Shown here in pieces: positions 8,362 through 15,929 of a DNA stretch of 64,000 bases (within the stretch, counting starts at the first letter, position 1; each line of letters opens with the position of its first letter). A program made the position numbers and the translations under genes. Source of the stretch: Hyphomicrobiales bacterium (GTDB lineage: Bacteria > Pseudomonadota > Alphaproteobacteria > Rhizobiales > Rhizobiaceae); contig UCEU01000026.1 in NCBI GenBank assembly GCA_900471485.1, positions 83,123 to 147,122 on the forward strand, written 5' to 3'. Below the pieces are notes generated by a model. It made no database searches. It was not told the origin of the DNA and was given only the letters and a program-made list of their open reading frames with translations.

Positions 8362-8838
8362 TTAGTGGACGCCGCCGGCCTCGCGTTCGAGAAAGGCTTC
8401 GAAGCTGTCCAGCCCAAGCTCCGTGCCTTGGCGCCGGAGGCCGTCGTCGGGATAGCCGTCAAGGAAGACCACCTGCTCTGTGAAGACCATCTGTGTGCCG
8501 GTCGGCGAGGGATCGAAGGTCACCGTGGCCAGAGAGGCGGAAATCCTGGTGTCGCCGAGCCTCATCTCGTAGGCATAGACGATACGGGCGTTGTCGATGA
8601 CATCCAGATAGTGTGCATCATAGGCGTGAAGCAGCCCTTCCTCATCGGCGGTGTGATTGCGCTCGCTGCCGCCTACGCGAAAATCCAGCCGGTACTCCAG
8701 CGTTTTCCAACTGCCGTGGCAGGCAAACCATTTCTGCTTCGAGGCAGGGTCGCTCCAGGCGCGGAAGGCTCGTTTCGGATCGGCCTTGAGTTGGCGCTCG
8801 ATGGAGAAGGTCGTATGGGCAACGGACGTCTGGCTCAA
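8362..8838 (-). CDS. SRPBCC (AHSA1/START-like) domain protein
   Basis: A 158-residue protein of the activator-of-Hsp90-ATPase-homologue (AHSA1) group. The N-terminal IERQLKADPKRAFRAWSDPASKQKWF is the family's hallmark opening, and the beta-strand region ends with a long C-terminal helix (LGLDSFEAFLEREA). These helix-grip proteins bind hydrophobic ligands, and the ligand here is unknown. It overlaps the upstream ArsR-like gene by 4 bp, a very common pairing in which the ArsR protein controls the SRPBCC gene. It is the last gene of the three-gene leftward unit GST-ArsR-SRPBCC. Confidence 0.87.
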   Translation of the reverse strand: MSQTSVAHTTFSIERQLKADPKRAFRAWSDPASKQKWFACHGSWKTLEYRLDFRVGGSERNHTADEEGLLHAYDAHYLDVIDNARIVYAYEMRLGDTRISASLATVTFDPSPTGTQMVFTEQVVFLDGYPDDGLRRQGTELGLDSFEAFLEREAGGVH

Positions 8839-9167
8839 GGTTCAGGTTCCTCTTCGGTAAGAAATCGGTCGAGGCGGTCGAAGGTTATGTTCCAGCCCGC
8901 CTTGCGGTCGGCGATCCACCGCTCGAGTTCGGCAAGGCGTTCCTGCCGCAGTTCATAGGTCCGCACGCGACCGGTCTTCGTCGATTGTACGATGCCGCTC
9001 GCCTCGAGCACGTTCAAGTGCTTCAGCACTGTCGGGAGCGCCATCGGCAAGGGTTCGGCAAGCTCCGTGACCGATGCCGGGCCACGACCGAGGCGATCGA
9101 TCATGCCGCGACGGCTGCTGTCGGAGAGCGCATGAAACATCAGGTCGAGCGTGGGGGCATCCATCAT
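8835..9167 (-). CDS. ArsR-family winged-helix transcriptional regulator
   Basis: A 110-residue ArsR/SmtB-type repressor: FHALSDSSRRGMIDRLGRGPASVTELAEPLPMALPTVLKHLNVLEASGIV covers the winged helix, with the recognition helix around residues 38-50. There is no metal-binding CxC motif, so it is not an arsenic or cadmium sensor. It belongs to the subgroup that pairs with SRPBCC proteins. It overlaps the genes on both sides by 4 bp (GST upstream, SRPBCC downstream), which implies translational coupling and a shared promoter upstream of the GST gene. Confidence 0.9.
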   Translation of the reverse strand: MMDAPTLDLMFHALSDSSRRGMIDRLGRGPASVTELAEPLPMALPTVLKHLNVLEASGIVQSTKTGRVRTYELRQERLAELERWIADRKAGWNITFDRLDRFLTEEEPEP

Positions 9168-9856
9168 TCGGCGGGCATGGCCTTGCGAATGCCTTCCGGC
9201 AGTTGATGGCTGTAGGGATAGTATTTGAAATAGGGCAGGGCTTCCTTCAGGACGCGGGCGAAGGATGGGCGGTGAATGAGCCTTTCGTAATAGGCCGCAA
9301 GCCTTGGCCGTTCTGATCCAAACGGAACGAGGGTCTCACTGTAGAAAAGCGCGGGCGCGGCTGCGCAATCCGCCATGCTGAAACTGTCACCCGCTATCCA
9401 GATGCGGTTCTCCAGCTGTCGCTCGATCATATCGTAGGCCAACGCGAGCGTGGCGCGAGCCTCGCTTGTGCCCTGCAGATACTTGGCATCGTCGGCGCGC
9501 ATCTTGTCGGCGACAATCTTCTGCATCGGCGTCTGTACGTAGAGATCGAAAAACCGATCCCACAGGCGTACCTGCAGGGCGCGGTCGGGGTCCAGCGGCA
9601 GGAGAGGTGTGTCGCCCGGATAGTGCCGGTCCAGATATTCGATGATGATGCTGGTTTCCGGGATGGTGCTGCCGCGCGCCTCGTCCCTGAGGATCGGCAT
9701 CTTTCCGACCGGCCAGTAGCGGAAGAGTTCTGCCTTCGATCTCTCGTCGGTGAGATCGACAAGCCGGTCCTCGAACGGCGTGCCGCTCTCATAAAGCGCA
9801 ATCAGAACCTTGTGGCAGAAGGAGGCAAGCGGATGTCCGTAAAGCACGAGCGACAT
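9164..9856 (-). CDS. Glutathione S-transferase family protein
   Basis: A 230-residue cytosolic GST. The thioredoxin-like N-terminal domain opens with LVLYGHPLASFCHKVLIALYE (catalytic Ser/Cys region SFCHK) and carries the cis-proline segment VGKMPILRDE and the glutathione-binding ESS-like PETSIIIEYLD. The helical C-terminal domain holds the family motif SMADCAAAPAL. It likely conjugates glutathione to electrophiles or reduces peroxides. It is the first gene of the unit with the ArsR and SRPBCC genes, and its promoter region carries two copies of an operator-like sequence (9882-9903 and 9931-9950). Confidence 0.9.
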   Translation of the reverse strand: MSLVLYGHPLASFCHKVLIALYESGTPFEDRLVDLTDERSKAELFRYWPVGKMPILRDEARGSTIPETSIIIEYLDRHYPGDTPLLPLDPDRALQVRLWDRFFDLYVQTPMQKIVADKMRADDAKYLQGTSEARATLALAYDMIERQLENRIWIAGDSFSMADCAAAPALFYSETLVPFGSERPRLAAYYERLIHRPSFARVLKEALPYFKYYPYSHQLPEGIRKAMPAE

Positions 9857-9881
9857 AGGGTGAACCTTTCCGGCGATGAAA

Positions 9882-9950
9882 CTTTACCGAAAGGGTAAGT
9901 AACAGATGCGGAGAACTGAAGCAATGATAGTTTTCCGAATGGGTAACTAA
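9882..9950. promoter_or_regulatory. Duplicated operator-like element upstream of the GST operon
   Basis: Two related blocks lie 26-94 bp upstream of the GST start. The first reads TTTACCGAAAGGGTAAGTAA (9883-9902) and contains the dyad TTACC-N5-GGTAA. The second reads TTTTCCGAATGGGTAACTAA (9931-9950) and is a degenerate copy of it. Their starts are 48 bp apart. Paired partial palindromes of this kind are typical TetR- or ArsR-type operators. Which protein binds is unknown; the ArsR-like product of the operon is the first candidate. Confidence 0.5.
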
Positions 9951-11593
9951 TTTGCTTTGCCGTTGGAGGTATCCGTCTCCGGTTCATCGGCGTCCGATGC
10001 ATCCAGTGTTCGCGACGTAGGGCCGAGATCCTTCGACATTTCCTGCCAGATACGGCGGAGTCTGCGGACATGCAGGTCGTCGGCAATCCAACTCATCACA
10101 TGTTCGATGCATCGGGTCGTCGTCTTCTGGTCCTTGGATATGACCTCCCAGACCCATGTGCAATAGTTGTCGATGCTTGTCGCTTCCACCGTATAGCCTG
10201 TCGGCTCGGTCTTTGTGTCGCCGCCAACCGGCTTCGTTACCGGCGCTTGCTCAGGCTTTGGAGTCGACGTGGCGGCTTGGTCTGTGGCAGCTTTGCCGGG
10301 CGCTTGCGACTTCAGGATCAGCGGCTTCATGCCGCTGATCTTTGCGATGGTGCGCATCTCGTCGGTAGCGGCAAACAGCAGGCCGGCGAAAATCCTGTCG
10401 AACTCGTCGGGATCGTTACCGCGACCCCCCTTTTTCTTGTAGCTCAGTGCGCGTTCCAGATCAAAGACAGTGCGGACGTTCATCTGCCGTAACAGCAGGA
10501 AGCGATCGAGACCGACGGTATGGCAGAGCTGCGCCTGGCTGATCCAATCCACCGCCTGGAAGATTTTGAACGGTGACTCGATATGTAGCAGGATGGGATT
10601 GTAGGTCGCAAGGTTCTGGACATCGTAGATACCGCATTCTTCCAGGCGGAACCGTGTGAAGTAATCGATGCCGTCGATGACATCGAGCGGTGTCAGACGC
10701 GTGACGCTGTTGAAGCGGTCGTCATCCATCTTGACCCATGAGATGAACGTTTGCATGCGCAGCGCCAGGAATTTGGTTGCGCTCTGCGGCAGGAGGCCGA
10801 GCAGTGGCGCCAGCGCGACCCAGGTCAGTGGAATGCCGCTATTGGCGGAATCCGCGCTTTGCCCGGTCACGATATGTGTGAGGTCTCCAACAGGATCGGG
10901 AAATGTCCTGAAGAGAACCATGACGAAGATCACAGAGGCAAAGATTTCGACGGTCTGCCAGATGAAGGTGTAGGCCGATAGGTCGAACGCGGCGAGACTT
11001 CGGACGAATTGGCGAGCGGCGGCAACGAAGGAGCCTGCGAAGGCGAGCGCACCGATGACATGCAACGAGTTAGCGTCGCCGCTGCAGCCGACACCGCCAG
11101 CTCTCGTCGGACCGCACCAGACGGGCAGCCCGTTGGCGAGGGCATCGTAGAGTTCGGCGAAGCCGAAGTAGCAGATGATGACGAGACCGAGCGACGACAG
11201 AAAAAGCCGGAAATCGCCGAGATTGCCGATGGTTCGGGACGACCGGATGGCGGTTTCGATTTCTTCGACCATTCTCTCGGCATCCCATTTGCGCGTGCTC
11301 GAGGATGCCTTCGGAGTGATGAGATCGGTGATGTATTTCGAGGCAACGAATTCCAGCGAGGGATTGCCGCCTGCAGCCCCGCCGTCTTCCTGATGAAGTT
11401 TGGTGGCGGGGTAAGTGGCGATAAAATCGGAGATCGTTCTCAGTCGCCTGACGCGGATTTCATTCCTGCTGTAGAGCAGGAGAATTGGCACGAAAAGCGC
11501 AAGCGCCAGAGCCGAGAGCCTGACGTTGGCGAAGATGATCTTGATCAGGCCAAGGAGGTGCGCTTCGCTCCAAGCCAACGACAGGTCGCCCAT
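9947..11593 (-). CDS. Unrecognised polytopic membrane protein with C-terminal HhH-like domain
   Basis: A 548-residue protein that I do not recognise. Hydrophobic segments lie near residues 16-42, 128-150, 180-205, 218-240 and 258-278, so it is an integral membrane protein with a soluble loop (about 45-125). The C-terminal half is soluble. Residues about 305-400 contain IDGIDYFTRFRLEECGIYDVQNLA, which has the pattern of a helix-hairpin-helix unit (hGIxxxxxxxLxxxGIxxhxxLA). A second weaker copy ends NVRTVFDLERAL. A Thr/Pro-rich linker and a charged tail with several Trp follow. Codon use looks less GC-biased than in its neighbours, which hints at an accessory gene. An intrinsic terminator ends 4 nt before the start codon, so the start and promoter are uncertain. 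Confidence 0.75.
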   Translation of the reverse strand: MGDLSLAWSEAHLLGLIKIIFANVRLSALALALFVPILLLYSRNEIRVRRLRTISDFIATYPATKLHQEDGGAAGGNPSLEFVASKYITDLITPKASSSTRKWDAERMVEEIETAIRSSRTIGNLGDFRLFLSSLGLVIICYFGFAELYDALANGLPVWCGPTRAGGVGCSGDANSLHVIGALAFAGSFVAAARQFVRSLAAFDLSAYTFIWQTVEIFASVIFVMVLFRTFPDPVGDLTHIVTGQSADSANSGIPLTWVALAPLLGLLPQSATKFLALRMQTFISWVKMDDDRFNSVTRLTPLDVIDGIDYFTRFRLEECGIYDVQNLATYNPILLHIESPFKIFQAVDWISQAQLCHTVGLDRFLLLRQMNVRTVFDLERALSYKKKGGRGNDPDEFDRIFAGLLFAATDEMRTIAKISGMKPLILKSQAPGKAATDQAATSTPKPEQAPVTKPVGGDTKTEPTGYTVEATSIDNYCTWVWEVISKDQKTTTRCIEHVMSWIADDLHVRRLRRIWQEMSKDLGPTSRTLDASDADEPETDTSNGKAN

Positions 11594-11597
11594 ACAG

Positions 11598-11626
11598 AAA
11601 AAGCCCCCAGTTTCCCCACTGGGAGC
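11598..11626 (-). terminator. Intrinsic terminator of the methyltransferase gene
   Basis: On the minus strand GCTCCCAGT pairs with ACTGGGGGC (one G-U pair) around a 6-nt loop and is followed at once by TTTTT. It lies about 75 bp after the methyltransferase stop and ends 4 nt before the start codon of the unrecognised membrane protein gene. Confidence 0.8.
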
Positions 11627-11699
11627 TTCCTGCTGTTATTCAAGGCTGTCTACCAACCGAATAGCCGCGATGGTTGCAATTCGGGGCGTGAAGCAACCT

Positions 11700-12509
11700 T
11701 TACCCCAACTTCGCGATCACCAAATGCCCCGGGCTTGGCTCGCCTTCCTGCATACGGACGTTGATCCCGGTGATCTCGACGAGCTCGAAGCCGGTCGCCG
11801 TCAGGCGTTCGCGGATGTAGTTTTCGGCGTGAAGAAAGCGCTGGTGCGGGCCGACGGCGTAGGTGCGGGTGTCGCTTTCGGGCAGGGTTTCGGACGAGAA
11901 GATGAAGAGGCCGCCCTTCGTCATGTTTTCGGCAGCGCCGAAGAAGAGCGGTTCGAGCGCGCCGAGGTAGGGCAGGACGTCGGTGGCGGTGATGAGGTCG
12001 AAAGGCTCCTCGTCGTTGTCCTCGAGGAAGTCCTCGACCTCGGCGACGAACAGCGTCTCGTAGAGATCCTTTTCATGCGCGATCTCGACCATGTTCTCGG
12101 AAATGTCGATGCCGGTCATCTCGCCGCAGAGATCGCGCAGCGTGCCGCCGGTAAGGCCGGTGCCGCAGCCGAGATCGAGCATGCGCTTGAACGGTCCGAG
12201 CTTCAGTTCCTGCAGGCGCTGGCGCACCAGCATCGGCACGTGATAGCCGAGCTGCTCGACGAGCACGTCCTCGAAGACTTCGGCATGCTGGTCGAAGAGG
12301 GTCTCGACATAGGCGTCGGGGGCGCGGGCCGGGGTGTCGCCGCGGCCCATGGAGGCGATGCGCACGGCGGCACCGCCGTGGTCCTCGGGGTCGATGGCGA
12401 GCACTTCCTCGTAAGCCTTGACGGCGGCGTCGATCTCGCCCGCCTTCTCAAGCGCCAGCGCCCGGTTATAGGCTTCCGCCAGGGCTTCCTCGTCGATCTT
12501 CTTCGCCAT
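11700..12509 (-). CDS. Class I SAM-dependent methyltransferase with N-terminal TPR
   Basis: A 269-residue protein. Residues about 1-45 form a TPR-like helical pair (EALAEAYNRALALEKAGEIDAAVKAYEEVLAIDPED). The Rossmann methyltransferase domain follows, with motif I MLDLGCGTGLTGGTL (about residues 130-144), the acidic strand end MTGIDISENMV, and the later motif FDLITATDVLPYLG. Such TPR-methyltransferases are widespread in rhizobia; the substrate is unknown. I start it at the ATG at 12509 (MAKKIDEE), preceded by GAAGAAG, and not at an in-frame ATG 60 bp upstream. It ends in a clear intrinsic terminator at 11598-11626. Confidence 0.88.
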   Translation of the reverse strand: MAKKIDEEALAEAYNRALALEKAGEIDAAVKAYEEVLAIDPEDHGGAAVRIASMGRGDTPARAPDAYVETLFDQHAEVFEDVLVEQLGYHVPMLVRQRLQELKLGPFKRMLDLGCGTGLTGGTLRDLCGEMTGIDISENMVEIAHEKDLYETLFVAEVEDFLEDNDEEPFDLITATDVLPYLGALEPLFFGAAENMTKGGLFIFSSETLPESDTRTYAVGPHQRFLHAENYIRERLTATGFELVEITGINVRMQEGEPSPGHLVIAKLG

Positions 12510-12672
12510 CTTCTTCACCACCGTTTCATTCGTTGCGCAGGCTCTAGGCCGACTGCGCCGGTTTTGCAATGGCGGCGATGGTGGCGCGGCGCGTGGTTCG
12601 TCCGGCCGGTCGATAAAGAGGAGAGGGTGCTGCTACGGTTGGCGGGTCAACGGCGATGCCGGTCCGCTGCCT

Positions 12673-12939
12673 TCAGTGGAGGATGAATTCGCCCTTGAGC
12701 GCGCGCCACTCTGTGGCCGAGATCAGCTTGCGGTGGATGTAGCGCACGGAATGCAGCGGCCCGTCGAGCGTTTCCTGCCAGAACTTCAGGAAGCCGCGCA
12801 TCTCGGGGAAATCCGGTGCGAGGTCGTAGTCCTGCCAGATGTAGGTCTGCAGGATCGCCGGGTGATCCGGCATGCGGTAAAGGATCTGGGCCGTCGTCAG
12901 GCCGTAACCCTTGAGCTGTCTTTCCATGTCCTTGTGCAT
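12673..12939 (-). CDS. Usg family protein
   Basis: An 88-residue protein with the pattern of the small rhizobial Usg family (GYGLTTAQILYRMPDHPAILQ, then FLKFWQETLDGPLHSVR). No enzymatic motif or membrane segment is visible and the function of the family is unknown. Two starts are possible, the ATG at 12939 or the one four codons later; I keep the longer form. It stands alone between the methyltransferase gene and the amino acid transporter operon on the same strand, with about 160 bp gaps on both sides. Confidence 0.8.
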   Translation of the reverse strand: MHKDMERQLKGYGLTTAQILYRMPDHPAILQTYIWQDYDLAPDFPEMRGFLKFWQETLDGPLHSVRYIHRKLISATEWRALKGEFILH

Positions 12940-13093
12940 CTTCGGTCTCTTCCCGTTCCCGTCAGGCGCTTATTAGCGCCTGATAAAATGGAACCATGAG
13001 AAGATTAACCGAAGCTTGCAAAAAGGTCAGCGGAAAGGCGTCTTTCCGTTTTAATTCAGTGCGTTAGCAGCTATCGCACGCGAGTGCTGCCAT

Positions 13094-13924
13094 TTACCGT
13101 TTCAGGTGGCGGGTGAGGCGGCGCTCGATCCAGGCCCAGAGGTGGCGCAGGGTCTCGACGATGGCGAGATAGAAGATCGCCGCCCAGAGATAGGTCTGGT
13201 AGTCGAAGGTGCGCGAGAAGGCGTAGCGCGTTTCGCCCATCAGGTCGAGAACGGTGATGACCGCCACGACGGCCGAGCCCTTGACCATCAGAATGATCTC
13301 GTTGCCGTAGGGACGCAGCGCGACGATCAGCGCCTGCGGCAGCACGATCTTGCGGAAGGCGATGATCTTGTGGACGCCGAGCGAGGCGGCGGCCTCGTGC
13401 TGGCCCTTCGGCACGCTCTCGATGGCGCCGCGCAGAATTTCCGCCTGATAGGCCGCGGTGTTGATGGTCATGGCGAAAAGGCCGCAGTACCAGGCCTCGC
13501 GGAAGAACCACCACATGCCGATCGCCTCGAGCTGCGGGCGGAACTGGCCGAGGCCGTAATAGATCAGGAAGAGCTGGGCGAGCAGCGGCGTGCCGCGAAA
13601 GATGTAGACATAGGCATAGGCGAGGCCGTTGATCACCTTGTTCCGCGACATGCGCGCGAAGGCGAGCGGTACGGAAAGAACGGCGCCGCAGACGATGGAT
13701 ATGGTGACCAGCGTGATCGTGGTGACGAGACCGTGGAGATAGCGTGGTCCGTAGCGGGTGAATTTCTCCGGGTCCCAGCCGAGGATAACCATGGCGATCA
13801 AGCCGGCGGCCAGGAGTATCCAGAGGCCGACGACGATGCAGCCGACGATATGCGACTTGCTGATGCCCTGGCGGACCTGCTTGGGCGCCGGCTGCGGCGG
13901 GATGAGGCTTTCGGCGTGGCTCAT
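13094..13924 (-). CDS. Polar amino acid ABC transporter permease, HisM-like
   Basis: A 276-residue inner-membrane permease with an N-terminal cytoplasmic stretch, about five membrane helices and the EAA loop (GQHEAAASLGVHKIIAFRKIVLPQALIVALRPYGNEI) used to dock on an ATPase. YVYIFRGTPLLAQLFLIYYGL is the family's typical first-domain motif. It pairs with the adjoining HisQ-like gene, which it overlaps by 4 bp, to form the heterodimeric channel for basic or opine-like amino acids. No ATP-binding subunit gene is present on either side of the operon. Confidence 0.9.
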   Translation of the reverse strand: MSHAESLIPPQPAPKQVRQGISKSHIVGCIVVGLWILLAAGLIAMVILGWDPEKFTRYGPRYLHGLVTTITLVTISIVCGAVLSVPLAFARMSRNKVINGLAYAYVYIFRGTPLLAQLFLIYYGLGQFRPQLEAIGMWWFFREAWYCGLFAMTINTAAYQAEILRGAIESVPKGQHEAAASLGVHKIIAFRKIVLPQALIVALRPYGNEIILMVKGSAVVAVITVLDLMGETRYAFSRTFDYQTYLWAAIFYLAIVETLRHLWAWIERRLTRHLKR

Positions 13925-14724
13925 CGGCGGACCTCCGAGCGCTTCGACCAGCGTTCGATGTAGCGCAGGCCGAAGGAGGAAATGATCGCCAGGCCGAGAT
14001 AGAGCAGGCAGGACAGGCCGTAGAACAGGAAGGCTTCCTTGGTCACTTTCACCGCAACGCCGGTCTGGCGCAGGATGTCGGCAAGCCCGATGATCGAGAC
14101 GTAGGAGGTGTCCTTGAGCAGGATCATCCAGAGATTGACGAGGCCGGGCAGCGCGATGCGCACGAGCTGCGGCAGGATGATCAGCATCATCGTGCGGCCG
14201 CGATGAAAGCCGAGCGCGTCGCCGGCTTCATACTGGCCCTTGGGGATGGCGCGGAATGCCGACAGCAGCACTTCGGAGCAGTAGGAGGAAAAGACAACCG
14301 AAAGGGCGATGACGCCGGCGAGGAACGCGTTGATCTCGATGCGTCCATCATAGCCGAGCCAGGCGAGAACCGACTGGAGAAGGATCTGCATGCCGTAATA
14401 GATGATGAAGAGTGTCAGCAGTTCCGGCAGGCCACGGAAAATCGTTGTGTAGATGCCGGCAGCGAGGCGGACGGACTTCTCTTCGGATTGTTGTCCCAGC
14501 GCCACGAGGAAGCCGATGACCAGTCCGATCGGCAGCGTGATCAGCGCGACCGCGACGGTCACTTTCAGGCCGGCAGCGATTTCATCACCCCAGCCGGTGT
14601 CGCCGCAGGCGAGGATCGTCGACGAGCCGAACCAGGTGAAGATACCAACGGGTCCGCACAGCGGATCGAAAACATACCCTATCCAGGCCCACAACGAACC
14701 CAGCGCGGAAAATAATCCGCTCAT
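13921..14724 (-). CDS. Polar amino acid ABC transporter permease, HisQ-like
   Basis: A 267-residue inner-membrane permease. The segment TIFRGLPELLTLFIIYYGMQ and the EAA loop GQYEAGDALGFHRGRTMMLIILPQLVRIALPGLVNLW mark the HisQ/OccQ group. A periplasmic loop near residues 25-45 contains three cysteines (DPLCGP, ACGD region), which is unusual for the group and could form a disulfide. It overlaps the HisM-like gene by 4 bp. It is separated from the binding-protein gene by a strong hairpin, which may lower permease expression relative to the binding protein. Confidence 0.9.
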   Translation of the reverse strand: MSGLFSALGSLWAWIGYVFDPLCGPVGIFTWFGSSTILACGDTGWGDEIAAGLKVTVAVALITLPIGLVIGFLVALGQQSEEKSVRLAAGIYTTIFRGLPELLTLFIIYYGMQILLQSVLAWLGYDGRIEINAFLAGVIALSVVFSSYCSEVLLSAFRAIPKGQYEAGDALGFHRGRTMMLIILPQLVRIALPGLVNLWMILLKDTSYVSIIGLADILRQTGVAVKVTKEAFLFYGLSCLLYLGLAIISSFGLRYIERWSKRSEVRR

Positions 14725-14777
14725 GCCAATTTTCCCCTCGCGGCTTTTGCCACTTTAATCTTGCACCCTTTGTCAGA

Positions 14778-14809
14778 CAAAAATGGCGGAAGGGCAAGCC
14801 TTCCGCCAT
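14778..14809 (-). terminator. Hairpin with T-run between binding-protein and permease genes
   Basis: A perfect 11-bp stem (ATGGCGGAAGG at 14783-14793 with its complement at 14799-14809) and a 5-nt loop are followed on the minus strand by TTTTTG. It lies after the binding-protein stop and before hisQ. This is a partial terminator or mRNA-stabilising hairpin, a known device for making more binding protein than permease. Confidence 0.8.
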
Positions 14810-14832
14810 CGCATTTGTTAGTGGACTACAGT

Positions 14833-15609
14833 TTATTCGGCGCCGTAGACGTCGAAGTCGAAGTACTTGTCCTGGATCTTCTTATAGGTGCCGTTGGCGC
14901 GGATCGCGGCAATCGCCGTGTTCAGCTTTTCGCGCAGCGGATCGCCCTGGCGGACGGCAATGCCGGCGCCAACGCCGTTGATTTCCTTGTCGACCGGGAG
15001 CGGCGTCAGGATCTTGCAGCAAGCGCCGGCGTCGGACTTCACCCACTGCGACAGCACGACGATGTCATCGATGACGGCGTCGACGCGGCCGTTGGCGATG
15101 TCGAGCTTGTACTCGTCAGCCGTCGGGTAGAGCTTCAGCTCGGTGTCGGGCAGGTGCTTTTCGGCATAGTTGGCGTGTGTCGTCGACGTCTGTGCGCCGA
15201 TCGTCTTGCCCTTCAGGCCTTCGACGTCGGTGACGGTCGAGTCCTTCGGCACGGCAATTGCCGGCGGGGTGTTGTAGTACTTGTTGGTGAAGTCGACGAG
15301 CTTGGAGCGCTCAGGCGTGATCGACATGGACGAGATGATCATGTCGAACTTCTTGGCGTTGAGGCCGGGGATGATGCCGTCCCAATCGCTGCTGACGATG
15401 GTGCAGTCTGCCTTCATCTCCGTGCAGAGCGCGCGGGCGATGTCCATGTCGAAGCCCAGGAACTGGCCGCTGGCGTCTACGTACTCGAAGGGCGGGTAGG
15501 TGGAGTCAGTGCCGATGACATACTTCTCGCCGTCGGCCATCGCCGAGCCGGCGAAGAGCGACATCGCGGCGATCGAGGCCGCTGCAAGAATACGGGAATG
15601 GATGCGCAT
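14833..15609 (-). CDS. Periplasmic amino acid-binding protein (LAO/HisJ-like)
   Basis: A 258-residue protein with a clear Sec signal peptide (MRIHSRILAAASIAAMSLF ... AMA, cleavage about residue 23) followed by the family-3 solute-binding fold. YVIGTDSTYPPFEYVDASGQFLGFDMDIARAL is the signature start, WDGIIPGLNAKKFDMIISSMSITPER is the hinge region, and KTIGAQTSTTHANYAEKH is the second lobe. A CC pair lies near residue 175. It likely binds lysine, arginine, ornithine or histidine. I start at the ATG at 15609, which has AGGA 6 bp upstream. It is the first gene of a binding protein-HisQ-HisM operon. Confidence 0.92.
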   Translation of the reverse strand: MRIHSRILAAASIAAMSLFAGSAMADGEKYVIGTDSTYPPFEYVDASGQFLGFDMDIARALCTEMKADCTIVSSDWDGIIPGLNAKKFDMIISSMSITPERSKLVDFTNKYYNTPPAIAVPKDSTVTDVEGLKGKTIGAQTSTTHANYAEKHLPDTELKLYPTADEYKLDIANGRVDAVIDDIVVLSQWVKSDAGACCKILTPLPVDKEINGVGAGIAVRQGDPLREKLNTAIAAIRANGTYKKIQDKYFDFDVYGAE

Positions 15610-15929
15610 GTTAATCCTCTCTGTTGGCAGCTGCCGTCCGTTTTCTTGTTTTGCGTCGGCAGCCAATATGGGGCGATGCCTTGCAACGCCTTGCGGCGAT
15701 AATCAAACATTTTTTTTCGGAATTGCAACTGGAATCACAGAGATTGCGGGCTATGCAATCATGCTCACAGATGAACGTTCGCCGACTGCCATATTCATAA
15801 CGGGTTAATGATGCAGTTCCTAAGAATGGCGGAACAAAAGCCGCCTTGCGCGATTACCTGATGCAATCCGCGCGCCAAAACGGGACGCTCTATTCTGGCG
15901 TCGAGAAGAATAAACGTACGAGGAACCCA

